A stretch of 64,000 bases of DNA from an uncultured Bacteroidales bacterium (lineage in GTDB: Bacteria > Bacteroidota > Bacteroidia > Bacteroidales > UBA932): the NCBI GenBank assembly GCA_944325505.1, contig CALVAJ010000002.1, forward strand, positions 78,408 to 142,407, in the 5' to 3' direction. A program made the translations under genes and the position numbers. This document shows, in pieces, positions 26,668 to 35,972 of this stretch. Numbering within the stretch: the first letter of the stretch is position 1; every line of letters starts with the position of its first letter. Under the pieces are notes generated by a model, which was not told the origin of the DNA, made no database searches, and saw only the letters and a program-made list of their open reading frames with translations.

Positions 26668-27378
26668 TTAAGCCCGGCCCTTACTTAGCCTCAACCATAC
26701 CCTCAATCCATTCAATGAGTTAAGCAGATAAAACACCCACATGACCACCATAAGGCCGGCATGGGCCTCCCCTCTGACAGCACATACGGACCACATTATG
26801 ACGCTGATTACATTGGTTATTATCCACAGGGCCCACTGCTCCATAAACGCCAAAGCCATAAGAGCCTGTGCAATTATACTGAGGACCGTAGTGGCTGAAT
26901 CCTTATACGGCTGCGGGTCTCCGAGATGCTCCAGAAGCAGGCCGCCGGCAAAGACCAGGACCGCAGATCCGGCTGACAGGACGACCCTCTGCATCATGGT
27001 CATTCTCCTGGCCTTCACCCTTACATCATGGTCCGGCTCCGCAGAGGCCTCCCTGGAAACCGCCGCCCCCCGCTTGCGCCACTGCCACCAGCCAATGAAC
27101 TGCATGGGAAGATAATACAGCGCATTCAAGGCGGCATCTCCGTAAAGGGCCGCCTTATATGATATCACGGCATAAAGCGTCACATTCACAAGTCCGAAAG
27201 CATAGTTCCAGATACTGCCTTTAGCGACAAGCACCACGCAGCACACTCCTGCAATTCCGGCTGCGGAACCCATGACATCTATTGTCCCTGTCAGGACTGA
27301 GTAGATGATATTGCTCACTACCACCCCCGCTATCAGGAGGATGTCATACAGAGAGAGTATCTTTTCCGCTGTCTTCAT
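26668..27378 (-). CDS. pnuC: Nicotinamide riboside/mononucleotide transporter PnuC
   Basis: Membrane carrier for nicotinamide riboside in NAD salvage. 236 residues with about seven helices; NALYYLPMQFIGWWQWRKRG is the PnuC hallmark, and WNYAFGLVNVTLYAVISYKAALYGD a second conserved region. A soluble loop of about 25 charged residues follows the hallmark. The first 35 bp overlap the 3' end of uvrC, so the two are probably co-transcribed and translationally linked. No thiamine pyrophosphokinase gene, a frequent partner of PnuC in Bacteroidales, is adjacent. Confidence 0.92.
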   Translation of the reverse strand: MKTAEKILSLYDILLIAGVVVSNIIYSVLTGTIDVMGSAAGIAGVCCVVLVAKGSIWNYAFGLVNVTLYAVISYKAALYGDAALNALYYLPMQFIGWWQWRKRGAAVSREASAEPDHDVRVKARRMTMMQRVVLSAGSAVLVFAGGLLLEHLGDPQPYKDSATTVLSIIAQALMALAFMEQWALWIITNVISVIMWSVCAVRGEAHAGLMVVMWVFYLLNSLNGLRVWLRLSKGRA

Positions 27379-29170
27379 CGGTACCGTTAAAATATGCGTT
27401 AATCCTTACTGCAAGATCTTTCCCGACAAGGGAGGCAAGGTCTTCTACCGGTGCGGCCGCTATCCTGGCAACGCTTCCGTAGTGCAGGATAAGCCTCTGT
27501 TCCGTCTTTTCTCCGACTCCCCTGATTTCACGGAGGGCGGATGCGACCTGGGCCTTGCTGCGGCGGTTCCGGTGATGGGTAATGCCGAAGCGGTGGGCCT
27601 CGTCCCGGATTCTTTGCAGCACTTTGAGTGCCTGAGAGTTCCTGTCAATGAACAGAGGGTACGGATCCCCTACCCTTATCACTTCCTCCAGTCGCTTCGC
27701 CAGTCCTACGACAGTCAGCCTGTCTGTAAGGCCGAGTTCGGCAAGGGCTTCGTATGCAAAAGACAGCTGACCTTTGCCTCCGTCTATCACTACCAGCTGG
27801 GGAAGATCATCGGGAGCCTCGGCCAGCATCCTGGAATAACGCCTGTTCACGACTTCCTTCATGGAAGCATAATCGTTCGCTCCTACGACGGTCTTTATAT
27901 TGAAATGCCTGTAGTCCTTTTTGGAAGGGACCCCGTCACGGAAAACGACACAGGAAGCCACAGGGCTGGTCCCCTGAATATTGGAGTTGTCGAAACATTC
28001 GATATGGACAGGCAGCTCTTTCATGCCTATCGCATCCCTGAGTTCCTCCAGGACCTTGCGGCGGAAGTCATCGGGATCGGTATGCTCCTTCTGTTTCAAT
28101 GCATTGAATCTCATTTCCTTGGCATTCTTTGCACTCAGTTCGAGCAAAGCAAGTCTGTCTCCGCGGACAGGAATACGGAACTCTACTCCTTCGATTTCCA
28201 CTCCAGGCATGAACGGCACCAGGACTTCCTTCGAGAGTTCCCCGAACTTGGCCTGGATCTCGGCTATGAACATGCTCAGCACCTCGGACTGATCCTCCTC
28301 TATATTCATCCTGAAGCCCAGATTAAGCGACTGGATTACCGCCCCGTCTTTCAGGCGCATGAAATTCCCGTAGGCTTCATTAGAGTCGAATACTATGGAA
28401 AATACGTCCACGCTGCCTATCTGCGTATTCATTATCAAAGACTTGCTGTAATGCTTCTCTAACGACTGCATCTTCTGCTTATATTCCTCTGCAAGTTCGA
28501 AGTCAAGATTTCCGGCAGCCTGGGCCATCAGTTCCCTGTAGTGCCGTATCATCTCGCGGCCCCCGCCTTTAAGCAGGTGTACGATCTCTTCTATGTTGTC
28601 GTTATAGTCCCGGGCCGAAATGCCGCCCACGCAGCATCCTTTGCACCGGCCTATATGAAAATTCAGGCACGGACGGAATTTTCCCCGCAGAATTGCCTCC
28701 GAGGTAATCTTCAGGTTGCACGTCCGCAGCGGATACAGTGAAGAAAAAAGCTCCAGCAGGTTCCTTGCATGCATGACGGAACTGTACGGACCGAAATACC
28801 TCGACCCGTCCTTGACAATCCTGCGGGTCAGGAAAACTTTCGGATAGTCCCCGGCGCTGACGCATATCCACGGGTAGGTCTTGGAATCCTTCAGCAGGAT
28901 ATTGTACTTGGGCTTGTACTGCTTTATAAGGTTGTTTTCAAGCAGAAGGGCATCAGCTTCCGTATCCACGACAGAATACTGCGCGTCTGCTATTTTGGAC
29001 ACCATCACAGCCGTCTTGCGAGTCAGCCTCTCCGGCGGGACAAAGTATTGTGCCACCCTCTTGTGCAGGTCCTTGGCCTTGCCTACATAAATGACATTCC
29101 CCTCGGAGTCATAGTATCTGTAGACTCCGGGGGAATGCGGGAACAATGATATTTTCTCTTTTAAAGTCAA
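27344..29170 (-). CDS. uvrC: UvrABC nuclease subunit C
   Basis: Makes both incisions in nucleotide excision repair. 608 residues: N-terminal GIY-YIG nuclease (SPGVYRYYDSEGNVIYVGKA), the UVR motif that binds UvrB near 205-240 (LDFELAEEYKQKMQSLEKHY), the RNase H-like nuclease (IECFDNSNIQGTSPVAS; VVIDGGKGQLSFA; DEAHRFGITHHR) and a C-terminal helix-hairpin-helix pair. The only start that fits is TTG at 29170; there is no in-frame ATG close by. It overlaps pnuC by 35 bp. Confidence 0.97.
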   Translation of the reverse strand: MTLKEKISLFPHSPGVYRYYDSEGNVIYVGKAKDLHKRVAQYFVPPERLTRKTAVMVSKIADAQYSVVDTEADALLLENNLIKQYKPKYNILLKDSKTYPWICVSAGDYPKVFLTRRIVKDGSRYFGPYSSVMHARNLLELFSSLYPLRTCNLKITSEAILRGKFRPCLNFHIGRCKGCCVGGISARDYNDNIEEIVHLLKGGGREMIRHYRELMAQAAGNLDFELAEEYKQKMQSLEKHYSKSLIMNTQIGSVDVFSIVFDSNEAYGNFMRLKDGAVIQSLNLGFRMNIEEDQSEVLSMFIAEIQAKFGELSKEVLVPFMPGVEIEGVEFRIPVRGDRLALLELSAKNAKEMRFNALKQKEHTDPDDFRRKVLEELRDAIGMKELPVHIECFDNSNIQGTSPVASCVVFRDGVPSKKDYRHFNIKTVVGANDYASMKEVVNRRYSRMLAEAPDDLPQLVVIDGGKGQLSFAYEALAELGLTDRLTVVGLAKRLEEVIRVGDPYPLFIDRNSQALKVLQRIRDEAHRFGITHHRNRRSKAQVASALREIRGVGEKTEQRLILHYGSVARIAAAPVEDLASLVGKDLAVRINAYFNGTDEDSGKDTLSV

Positions 29171-29229
29171 TTTGACATGAACAGCTCCCCCGGTTTCCGG
29201 CCGGAAGGCCTCGCCCGGGATGATGTGTG

Positions 29230-30303
29230 CTATTTAATATATTTAGCGACCTCGGCCTCGATTTCCTCGCCACGGAGATTGCGTTTGAGGATGGTCCCGT
29301 CCGGCCCGAAAAGGATGATATGAGGAATACCCTGGATACCGTACAGCTCGGTAGGAACCTGCTGTGCATTTATAATCTGCTTCCAGTTCACGCCGTAGAC
29401 CTTTGCCGTGTCTTTTGTAGCCTGGGGCTGGTCCCATACCGCAACGCTCAACACCTCAAGTCCCTTCTTATGGTATTTGTTGTAGATATTCCTGATATTC
29501 GGGATCTCGGCCTTGCACGGTCCGCACCATGAAGCCCAGAAATCCACCAGGACATATTTCCCTTTACCTACATAGTCGGAGAACTTCACGCTCTTTCCGT
29601 CAGAATCCTCTATTGTAAAATCCTTGAACATCTTGCCTTCGGCAGTCTCCATGCGTATCCGGATATCAGCCCTCATCTTCTTCACGTCATCAGTCTGCTG
29701 GAGAGCCGGCGAAAGGAGGTTAAGCAAAGAATCTACCTTGGTGTCTTCTGCAAGCATCGAAGCCTGCTGGACAGCTACAAGAGAAATTATATTGTCGCTG
29801 TTCTCCTTTACAGTCTGTTCGTTGAAATCGACGAAAGAAGCAGTGACAGCCTCATAGTTGGCCTCCAATCTGGCATCCCTTTCATCATCCGAGAGGGATT
29901 CGTCAGACATAATTGCCTGAGCCTCAGTATTGAAGTCATTCATAATTGTCATCACCCTGTCCTGATAGGAAGAGAATTTCGCCTGTACAGACCCGGCTTT
30001 GCGCGAAACCGCCTTCGACTCGGCACCGATTACGACATCTATCTCCGTTCCGTCCGGGATGAACTGCACACCATAGTTTGCGGCCGCTACACTTCCGAAA
30101 ACAAGAGGGTTGGCAGGAACCTCTACATAGAACTTGCCGTCTGTTACCGGAACAAGCGTATCGATCGACATCTCAGGAATCACCACATTCACCTCGTCTA
30201 TCGCATCGGCATTTACTGTTCCTGAAATCCTGGTCACATCCGAAACCTGTGCGCAAGCAGCCAGGACAGCCCCGGCTGCTGCAATCGTTAAAAACCTTTT
30301 CAT
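29230..30303 (-). CDS. TlpA-like thioredoxin lipoprotein
   Basis: A 357-residue lipoprotein with ATG at 30303 (MKRFLTIAAAGAVLAAC, lipobox LAAC). The N-terminal 100 residues resemble DUF4369, a middle helical part follows, and the C-terminus is a TlpA/ResA thioredoxin domain with active site WCGPC (about 259-263) and the cis-Pro region GIQGIPHIILF. Such proteins reduce disulfides in the periplasm or on the outer membrane; the substrate is unknown. Similar multi-copy proteins are common in Bacteroidales. It has its own promoter. Confidence 0.9.
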   Translation of the reverse strand: MKRFLTIAAAGAVLAACAQVSDVTRISGTVNADAIDEVNVVIPEMSIDTLVPVTDGKFYVEVPANPLVFGSVAAANYGVQFIPDGTEIDVVIGAESKAVSRKAGSVQAKFSSYQDRVMTIMNDFNTEAQAIMSDESLSDDERDARLEANYEAVTASFVDFNEQTVKENSDNIISLVAVQQASMLAEDTKVDSLLNLLSPALQQTDDVKKMRADIRIRMETAEGKMFKDFTIEDSDGKSVKFSDYVGKGKYVLVDFWASWCGPCKAEIPNIRNIYNKYHKKGLEVLSVAVWDQPQATKDTAKVYGVNWKQIINAQQVPTELYGIQGIPHIILFGPDGTILKRNLRGEEIEAEVAKYIK

Positions 30304-30328
30304 TTTTCTCAAATATTGTTTCCGGCTG

Positions 30329-30359
30329 CAAAAATATATTCAGAATCAGATTTTTGCAA
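30329..30359 (-). promoter_or_regulatory. Promoter of the TlpA-like gene
   Basis: On the minus strand TTG (30357-30359), 20-nt spacer and TATTTTTG (30329-30336), 25 bp before the ATG. It begins right at the stop codon of the upstream DUF1080 gene, so the TlpA gene is probably transcribed separately. Confidence 0.65.
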
Positions 30360-33206
30360 TTATTTGTCAAGATCCAGTACGCGGACATTGCGGAACTTGA
30401 TGCCCGCGCCGTGGCCGAGGAAACCTATGTGGCCTTTCTCGTTGAACATTCCCGGATGGTTCTTGTGGTCGACAGTGTACGGGTTGTATTTGCTCCCGTC
30501 CGGAGCTACATTATGTCCCTGGCACGCCTCGCGCAGGTTGCCGTCAAGGATGACTTCTCCGTTCAGAGTGACAGTGATGCGGTCCCCCACAACTTTGATT
30601 TCTTCGCTGTTCCACTCTCCGAGAGGCTTGTGTACAATCCTTTTGGCCGGAATTATGCCATAAGCCGAACCATGCACCTGGTATTCGTGCAGATTCTTGT
30701 AGATAGGGTCATCATGGTCGAGAATCTGGCATTCGCACATACCCCAGTAGGCGGCGTCCTTCCCCATCGGAGTACGGATGCCGACCCCGTTGTTCACTCC
30801 CGGCTTTACAAAACAGAAATCGAACCTTAGAATGAAATCCCTGTACTCTTTCTTGGTATAGAGATTTCTGGTATCTCCGTATTTGGCTGTTACGTAAATC
30901 GTACCGTTGACCGGAGTGTAACCCTCCATGTCCCCTGTCCATTTGGAAAGGTCAGTTCCGTCAAAAAGGACTTCGTATCCTGCCCTGGCCTCATCTTCCG
31001 GCAGGACGAATTTCTCCGCAGGAGGCTGGAGGCCTGAGAGCATTTTCCTGATTTCATCCACCGCATATCCGTCATCGGCACCGCCCGCAGCTGCAAATAC
31101 CTCCATGGCCTTTTCAAGAGCCGGCTTGAGCGCGTAGTAGTCGATTTCGTCCGCGGTGCGGGAAGCGATGGATTTTACTGCATTTGCAGCCCTGTATGCT
31201 GTCTGCGGGTCATCGAGATATTTCGCCGCAAGAAGGAATGCCGGCATCACAGGCGTTGTGGCAAGGGCATCCAGAACCTTGTTCTGCAGCTTGACATCAG
31301 GGCCGGATTTCATTACGGCAGCATACCATGACTCTCTGGACATGTCGTCAAGACCGGAAGCGGACACCAGATCAACGACCCGGGCAAGTGCCGCACCGGC
31401 ATTCTCCGGATCGGACCCTGCTATGGACATCAGCACATCGGCTGCAGCAATGTTGTCCACAGTCATCAGGGCGGAAAATGCTTCCTGTGCACCGACGCCT
31501 TCAGCATAAGCGCCCTTCAGATATTTTACCGCATCTTTTGTCGCAGACTGTGCCAGAACCGGATAATACAGGTACGGCTTGCCGCTTTCCCCGATAAGGG
31601 CCATGGCTTCTTCGTACTGCTGTTCCGGAGCAAGGGTCATAAGGGCACCGGCCAGAGCCGACTGCAGGGCAGCGACCTTGAAATCGGTGTCGGCTTTTTC
31701 CAGCAAGGATCCAAGCCTGCCGCAGTCTTCAGGAGCGACCACTCCTTCAAGTGTCATGTATGCGGTCTTTCTCACCATGCTGTCATCCGAATCAAGCAGG
31801 GAGAATACCTGAGGAGCCAGTCCGGTCATCCGTCTGACGGAAGCAAGAGAGAGAGCATACCCTACAGCCTGAGAATCGCTTCCTTCCAGGACAGACTGCA
31901 GTCTGCTTTCCAGGTCTCCGTCAAAAGACAGCAGAGCCCTGTAGGCAGCCTGCGCATAATCCGCATCACCGGAAAGCTGGGCCACAAGAGCATCGGCGGC
32001 CTTATCTCCCCCAATCATGCCTGCTGCCCCGACAGCAGCGATTACGAGCTCCGGAGAAGCCGTTTTCCCGGCATTTTCACCTGCATATTCAGGGATATAT
32101 GCCAATACATCCGGAAGCAGGCGGCTCACCTTATGCGCTCCGGTCCAGTTCACTATATCCGTTTTAACACCGTCATCAGCAGTCTCCAGAAGTTTTGACA
32201 GACCTGCGCACAGACAGTCATCCTCAATGAACCTTGCACCGTACTCCAGCGCTGCACAGCGGTATTCCCTGTCAGGACTTTTAGCTGCGGCAAGAATATA
32301 TTTTCCGGCCAGGGCCCCCTGGACTGATACAAGAATCTCCAGCGCTGCACAGCGGATATTGGTATCATCGGATTTCAGGAGTTTTCTGGCCCCGGAAATA
32401 GCGGCAGATGCATTGCCGTTCTCTGCAAGCCGCTGCAGAAGAGTGACATAATCATATATGGAAGCCTTTTTCAGGAAGTTCAGGGAAGCCTCGCTTCCGC
32501 AGCAGGCCAGGGCATGCAGATATGTCCTCATATCCGGAGTATCCGCCTTGCTGGACGGATCCGAATCTTCATCCGCATTTCTGTCAAGGTCCTGAATCCA
32601 TGCAAGCAGGTAAGGCTCGGCAGCGGCAAGACCTTTTTCCGCAGCAGCATAAGCAAGCAAAGGTCTTGATGCGCCGTCAGACTCTATCAGGTCCATTATG
32701 GCTTCATCGCTTCCTTCAATGGAAATCAAGGCATTGACGGCTACTGATCCGAGGGTGGGGTCACCGGCATATTCAAGAAATACGGGAATATCATCTGCCG
32801 TAGCCAGAAGTCTGAACAGGGACAGCAGTAAAGCTTTATTGGCGGTATCCCCGCATTTTTCCAGCCCCGCGGCAAGACCCGCCCTGACAGGTGTGGCATA
32901 AGCCTCATTTCCGTTTGCGCAGGCAAAATTCACGATTCCGTTCAAGGCATACTCCACCAGGGCGTTCTGTCCTTCAGAAGCCGGGACAAGCATTCCGGCA
33001 AGCAGCTCCACGGATTCCGGAGCAGATCCGGCGATGTCGGACATCTCTCCGTAAAGGTCCTCAGAAGTCTGGGCAGGAAGCTGCGCAAGGGCATCCTGTA
33101 CGATTGTAAGGGTTGTCCTCTGCCGGGCATCCTGAGCTCCGGCATGTATGGAAGCCAGGCCCGGCACTGCCAATGTCAGTATTATTGATAATATGGTCTT
33201 TTTCAT
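30360..33206 (-). CDS. HEAT-repeat protein with C-terminal DUF1080 domain
   Basis: A secreted protein of about 948 residues with signal peptide MKKTILSIILTLAVPGLASI (ATG 33206; another at 33218). Residues about 30-720 are alpha-helical HEAT-type repeats rich in Ala, Leu, Asp. The last 210 residues are a DUF1080 (3-keto-disaccharide hydrolase, concanavalin-like) domain: YEVLFDGTDLSKW, VNNGVGIRTP, ECQILDHDDPIY, YQVHGSAYG, GHIGFLGHGAGIKFRNVRV. DUF1080 proteins have been shown to cleave 3-keto-glycosides. The next gene in the same direction upstream (33257-34555) encodes an oxidoreductase of the kind that makes 3-keto sugars, which supports this role. Confidence 0.88.
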   Translation of the reverse strand: MKKTILSIILTLAVPGLASIHAGAQDARQRTTLTIVQDALAQLPAQTSEDLYGEMSDIAGSAPESVELLAGMLVPASEGQNALVEYALNGIVNFACANGNEAYATPVRAGLAAGLEKCGDTANKALLLSLFRLLATADDIPVFLEYAGDPTLGSVAVNALISIEGSDEAIMDLIESDGASRPLLAYAAAEKGLAAAEPYLLAWIQDLDRNADEDSDPSSKADTPDMRTYLHALACCGSEASLNFLKKASIYDYVTLLQRLAENGNASAAISGARKLLKSDDTNIRCAALEILVSVQGALAGKYILAAAKSPDREYRCAALEYGARFIEDDCLCAGLSKLLETADDGVKTDIVNWTGAHKVSRLLPDVLAYIPEYAGENAGKTASPELVIAAVGAAGMIGGDKAADALVAQLSGDADYAQAAYRALLSFDGDLESRLQSVLEGSDSQAVGYALSLASVRRMTGLAPQVFSLLDSDDSMVRKTAYMTLEGVVAPEDCGRLGSLLEKADTDFKVAALQSALAGALMTLAPEQQYEEAMALIGESGKPYLYYPVLAQSATKDAVKYLKGAYAEGVGAQEAFSALMTVDNIAAADVLMSIAGSDPENAGAALARVVDLVSASGLDDMSRESWYAAVMKSGPDVKLQNKVLDALATTPVMPAFLLAAKYLDDPQTAYRAANAVKSIASRTADEIDYYALKPALEKAMEVFAAAGGADDGYAVDEIRKMLSGLQPPAEKFVLPEDEARAGYEVLFDGTDLSKWTGDMEGYTPVNGTIYVTAKYGDTRNLYTKKEYRDFILRFDFCFVKPGVNNGVGIRTPMGKDAAYWGMCECQILDHDDPIYKNLHEYQVHGSAYGIIPAKRIVHKPLGEWNSEEIKVVGDRITVTLNGEVILDGNLREACQGHNVAPDGSKYNPYTVDHKNHPGMFNEKGHIGFLGHGAGIKFRNVRVLDLDK

Positions 33207-33256
33207 CTTTACAGTCATTAAGGTTAATTATCGTTAAACGGGATAGTTCTTCCGCC

Positions 33257-34555
33257 CTACAGGCTCCAGGTACCTCTCATCGGCTGGTCTATCAGTCTGT
33301 TGGCAGCCTCATCCCCGATGAAAAGCTGGCTCTTAGGGTCAAAATGCAGGGTCCTGCCCAGGCGGAGTGCGCATACACCCATGTTCACAATGGTAGAACT
33401 GTGATGGCCGTTCTCCTCATTGAGGGCGAATCTCTTCCTTGTCTTGACGCAGTCGATGAAGTCCGTGTTCTGCGGCTCCGGATCAGGCATCTCGGCAATA
33501 AGCTCCATCACGTTAGGAATCGTACTCTCGAAGCCTTTGTAAACCTTGCCTTTCGGACCTTCGATATAAGGGACTTTGCCCTGACTCTCGAATCCCTCGC
33601 CCTCAAGGATGATCTTGCAGCCGTCCTCATACGTATAGGTAATGCTGCGCCATATGCCTATGGCGTCCGGATGCTGCTGAGGTGCGTCGACCTCTACCTT
33701 TACAGGGAAAGTATCGTCTTTCCCGAGTATGTACTGAACCGGATCTATATAGTGCTGGCCCATATCACCGAGTCCGCCGCCGTCATAGTCCCAGTATCCA
33801 CGGAAAGTCTGGTGGACACGGTGCGGGTTGTACGGCTTGTAAGGAGCCGGGCCGAGCCAGAAATCATAGTCCAGACAGGACGGGACAGGCTCCGGGACCA
33901 GGTTCTCCTTCCCTGTCCAGTAGAACTTCCATGTAAAACCTGTCGCACCGGAAATGCGGACCGTAAGCGGCCATCCCAGCAGACCGCTGTCGACCAGTTT
34001 TTTCAAAGGCTCCACTGTCGTCCCGAGACCATAGAAAGTATCCTTGAACCGGAACCATGTATTCAGGCGGAAAATCCTTCCGTTCCTCTTCACGGCCTCC
34101 ATCACCCGCTTGCTTTCCCCGATGGTGCGGGTCATAGGCTTCTCGCAGAAGATGTCCTTTCCCGCCCGGGCGGCTTCCATAGCCATAATCCCATGCCAGT
34201 GCGGAGGAGTTGCTATGTGCACTACATCCACATTCGGATCATGTATAAGGTCGCGGAAATCATGATAGGTCTTCAATGTTTCCCCGAATTTCGACTTGGC
34301 CAGGTCCACGCCTTTCTGCAGGTGCTCCGAATCCACATCGCAGATGGCTACCAGACGGCAGCGCTCATCGCTGGTGAAATGGTTCGACGACCGGCCTATA
34401 CCCCCGACGCCTATAATTCCTTTCGTAAGCTGGTCACTCGGGGCAACATACCTTTTGTCGCCGCCCATAGCTCCGAATACATGTCTTGGAAGAATAGTGA
34501 ACAGGGCAACGCCGGCCCCGGCCTTCTTCAGAAAACTTCTTCTGCTTTCGTCCAT
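33257..34555 (-). CDS. Tat-exported Gfo/Idh/MocA family oxidoreductase
   Basis: A 432-residue NAD(P)-dependent sugar oxidoreductase. The N-terminus has a twin-arginine motif (SRRSFLKKAGAGVALF), so it should be exported folded with its cofactor. The Rossmann motif is GIIGVGGIGRSSN; PPHWHGIMAMEAARAGKDIF and CEKPMTRTI carry the family EKP motif; the C-terminal alpha/beta domain is complete. In Bacteroidota such secreted enzymes oxidise glycosides at C3 before cleavage by DUF1080 proteins. It lies 50 bp upstream of the DUF1080 gene in the same transcription unit. Confidence 0.92.
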   Translation of the reverse strand: MDESRRSFLKKAGAGVALFTILPRHVFGAMGGDKRYVAPSDQLTKGIIGVGGIGRSSNHFTSDERCRLVAICDVDSEHLQKGVDLAKSKFGETLKTYHDFRDLIHDPNVDVVHIATPPHWHGIMAMEAARAGKDIFCEKPMTRTIGESKRVMEAVKRNGRIFRLNTWFRFKDTFYGLGTTVEPLKKLVDSGLLGWPLTVRISGATGFTWKFYWTGKENLVPEPVPSCLDYDFWLGPAPYKPYNPHRVHQTFRGYWDYDGGGLGDMGQHYIDPVQYILGKDDTFPVKVEVDAPQQHPDAIGIWRSITYTYEDGCKIILEGEGFESQGKVPYIEGPKGKVYKGFESTIPNVMELIAEMPDPEPQNTDFIDCVKTRKRFALNEENGHHSSTIVNMGVCALRLGRTLHFDPKSQLFIGDEAANRLIDQPMRGTWSL

Positions 34556-34590
34556 AGCTGTTCTGATTTTGAAATATTGGTTATCAGTAA

Positions 34591-35700
34591 TTATACTTTA
34601 AGGAAGACTTTATGACGGTACAGGAAATAAAGAAAAAGCCAGCAGGCTGCCATATATCCGGCATCACTGACTACGGCCGACAGTTCCGGAGGGCATATGC
34701 CTTCCAGCCCCCCGAGGAAGAATTTCTGTATCCCGTCGAAACTTATTATTCTCTGGGCCAGATAGATAGTGATGGAATTCAAACCGACCACCCTAAAGAA
34801 CAGGGTCCATTTCCGGAATCCCCGCACATCGGTCATATAATAGAAAAGGGAAAACAGCCCAAGGGAATACGCCCCGACCACACACACAAAGGAACTTGTC
34901 CACAGCTTCTTGTTCACCGGGAAAACAGTACTCCACAGGAGGCCGGCTGCCAGGAGTGCGGCAGCAGCCAGGAGCATGTAAAGCGATTTCCTGCCGCCCG
35001 GAATCTTCTCCTCCGGGATACGGACAAACTCCCCTGTGAACATCCCGAGCATGGCTGTAACGACCGCCGGCAATGTACTCAGGATGCCTTCCGGATCGAA
35101 TGTCCCGGAAAGGATTGCCCCCGGAAGGAAAAGGCGGTCGACATACCCTGCCAGATTGCCCTCGAACGAGAAAGGGCCGCTTCCGGCAGGCGCGTCAGGA
35201 GCAGGGCAGAGCCACAGGAGCAGCCAGTATCCCACGAGAATGGCGACAGCTGTCAGCGCCCTTGCTTTCGTTTTGAAATTTATGAAAAGAAGAGCGGCAA
35301 ACATCCATGCAAGCCCGATACGTCCCAGCACGCTCGCTATCCTCAAATGCGTGAAATCCAGATTAAAGAACCCGTTGTAAACGACTCCGAGAAACACCAG
35401 CACAGCCGCCCTTTTGAATATCTTCAGGTAAATGCGGCGGAGAGGGACTCCGGATGCCACCTGCTTCGCATAGGAAAAGGGGAACGATATCCCTGCAATG
35501 AAAAGAAACAGGGGAAATATAGTGTCATGGTGCAAAAGCCCGTGCCACTCTACATGGGACATGGTCCCGGCAAGCCATGAATCCTCCCCTCCGGGAAAAA
35601 GACAGCACAGAGATACGACGAGCGGAGTGAGGCCCATGATAAAAAGCATGTCAAATCCTCTGAGCGCATCAAGAGAAGCAAGACGTCCCGACTGTTCCAT
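34591..35700 (-). CDS. DUF5009/HGSNAT-like membrane acyltransferase
   Basis: A 369-residue inner-membrane protein with about ten helices. RLASLDALRGFDMLFIMG at the start and HDTIFPLFLFIAGISFPFSY (the conserved HD..FPLFLF region) match heparan-alpha-glucosaminide N-acetyltransferase-like proteins (DUF5009/DUF1624). Members are thought to acylate sugars across the membrane. It is the first gene of a leftward unit with the oxidoreductase (35 bp downstream) and the DUF1080 protein, consistent with work on modified sugars. The exact substrate cannot be told. Confidence 0.82.
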   Translation of the reverse strand: MEQSGRLASLDALRGFDMLFIMGLTPLVVSLCCLFPGGEDSWLAGTMSHVEWHGLLHHDTIFPLFLFIAGISFPFSYAKQVASGVPLRRIYLKIFKRAAVLVFLGVVYNGFFNLDFTHLRIASVLGRIGLAWMFAALLFINFKTKARALTAVAILVGYWLLLWLCPAPDAPAGSGPFSFEGNLAGYVDRLFLPGAILSGTFDPEGILSTLPAVVTAMLGMFTGEFVRIPEEKIPGGRKSLYMLLAAAALLAAGLLWSTVFPVNKKLWTSSFVCVVGAYSLGLFSLFYYMTDVRGFRKWTLFFRVVGLNSITIYLAQRIISFDGIQKFFLGGLEGICPPELSAVVSDAGYMAACWLFLYFLYRHKVFLKV

Positions 35701-35776
35701 CAGCAGTTGTTATAATATATGGTTAACATAACAAGTTTCGAAATGGAGCCGCCATACCGCTTCCGTTTCGAAACCC

Positions 35777-35784
35777 CAAAGTTA
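35777..35784 (-). promoter_or_regulatory. -7 element upstream of the DUF5009-like gene
   Basis: TAACTTTG on the minus strand, an exact TAnnTTTG match 77 bp before the ATG at 35700. The -33 element is not clear. The remainder of the 272-bp intergene (35701-35972) holds the rpsC hairpin and otherwise A/T-rich sequence. Confidence 0.45.
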
Positions 35785-35915
35785 GTAAAAAATCAGAAGC
35801 TGTTTAAAATTTTGTCGATATAAATTTTATGAGAGATTTCAAATGTGAAAATACTGCTATACAGACGTCCTCCTCCTCAATGCCTTGCATTTTGCTAATT
35901 ATTACATATCATAAA

Positions 35916-35952
35916 GGGGGCTGTGTCAAAATGAATGTTTGACACAGCCCCC
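35916..35952 (-). terminator. Terminator after rpsC (15-bp perfect stem)
   Basis: Perfect inverted repeat with arms 35916-35930 and 35938-35952 (GGGGGCTGTGTCAAA and its complement) and a 7-nt loop, 20 bp after the rpsC stop. TTTATGATATG follows on the minus strand. It marks the end of the rplC-rpsC transcription unit. GGGCTGTGTCAAA-type stems also recur as intergenic repeats in Bacteroidales, so it may be a dispersed element used as a terminator. Confidence 0.8.
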
Positions 35953-35972
35953 CGATAAATATCCAGACAAAA

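Noticed and set aside
27305-28462. 385-codon plus-strand open frame opposite uvrC
   Set aside because: Antisense to the conserved UvrC nuclease and HhH domains; no promoter, ribosome site or family match.
33113-34615. 500-codon plus-strand open frame opposite the Gfo/Idh/MocA gene
   Set aside because: The minus-strand protein has intact Tat, Rossmann and EKP motifs; the opposite frame has none and exists because of high-GC codon bias.
19824-35972. The block between rplP and rpsC as an inserted mobile element or island
   Set aside because: No integrase, transposase, terminal repeats or composition shift; contents are housekeeping genes in mixed orientation, so a chromosomal rearrangement fits better.
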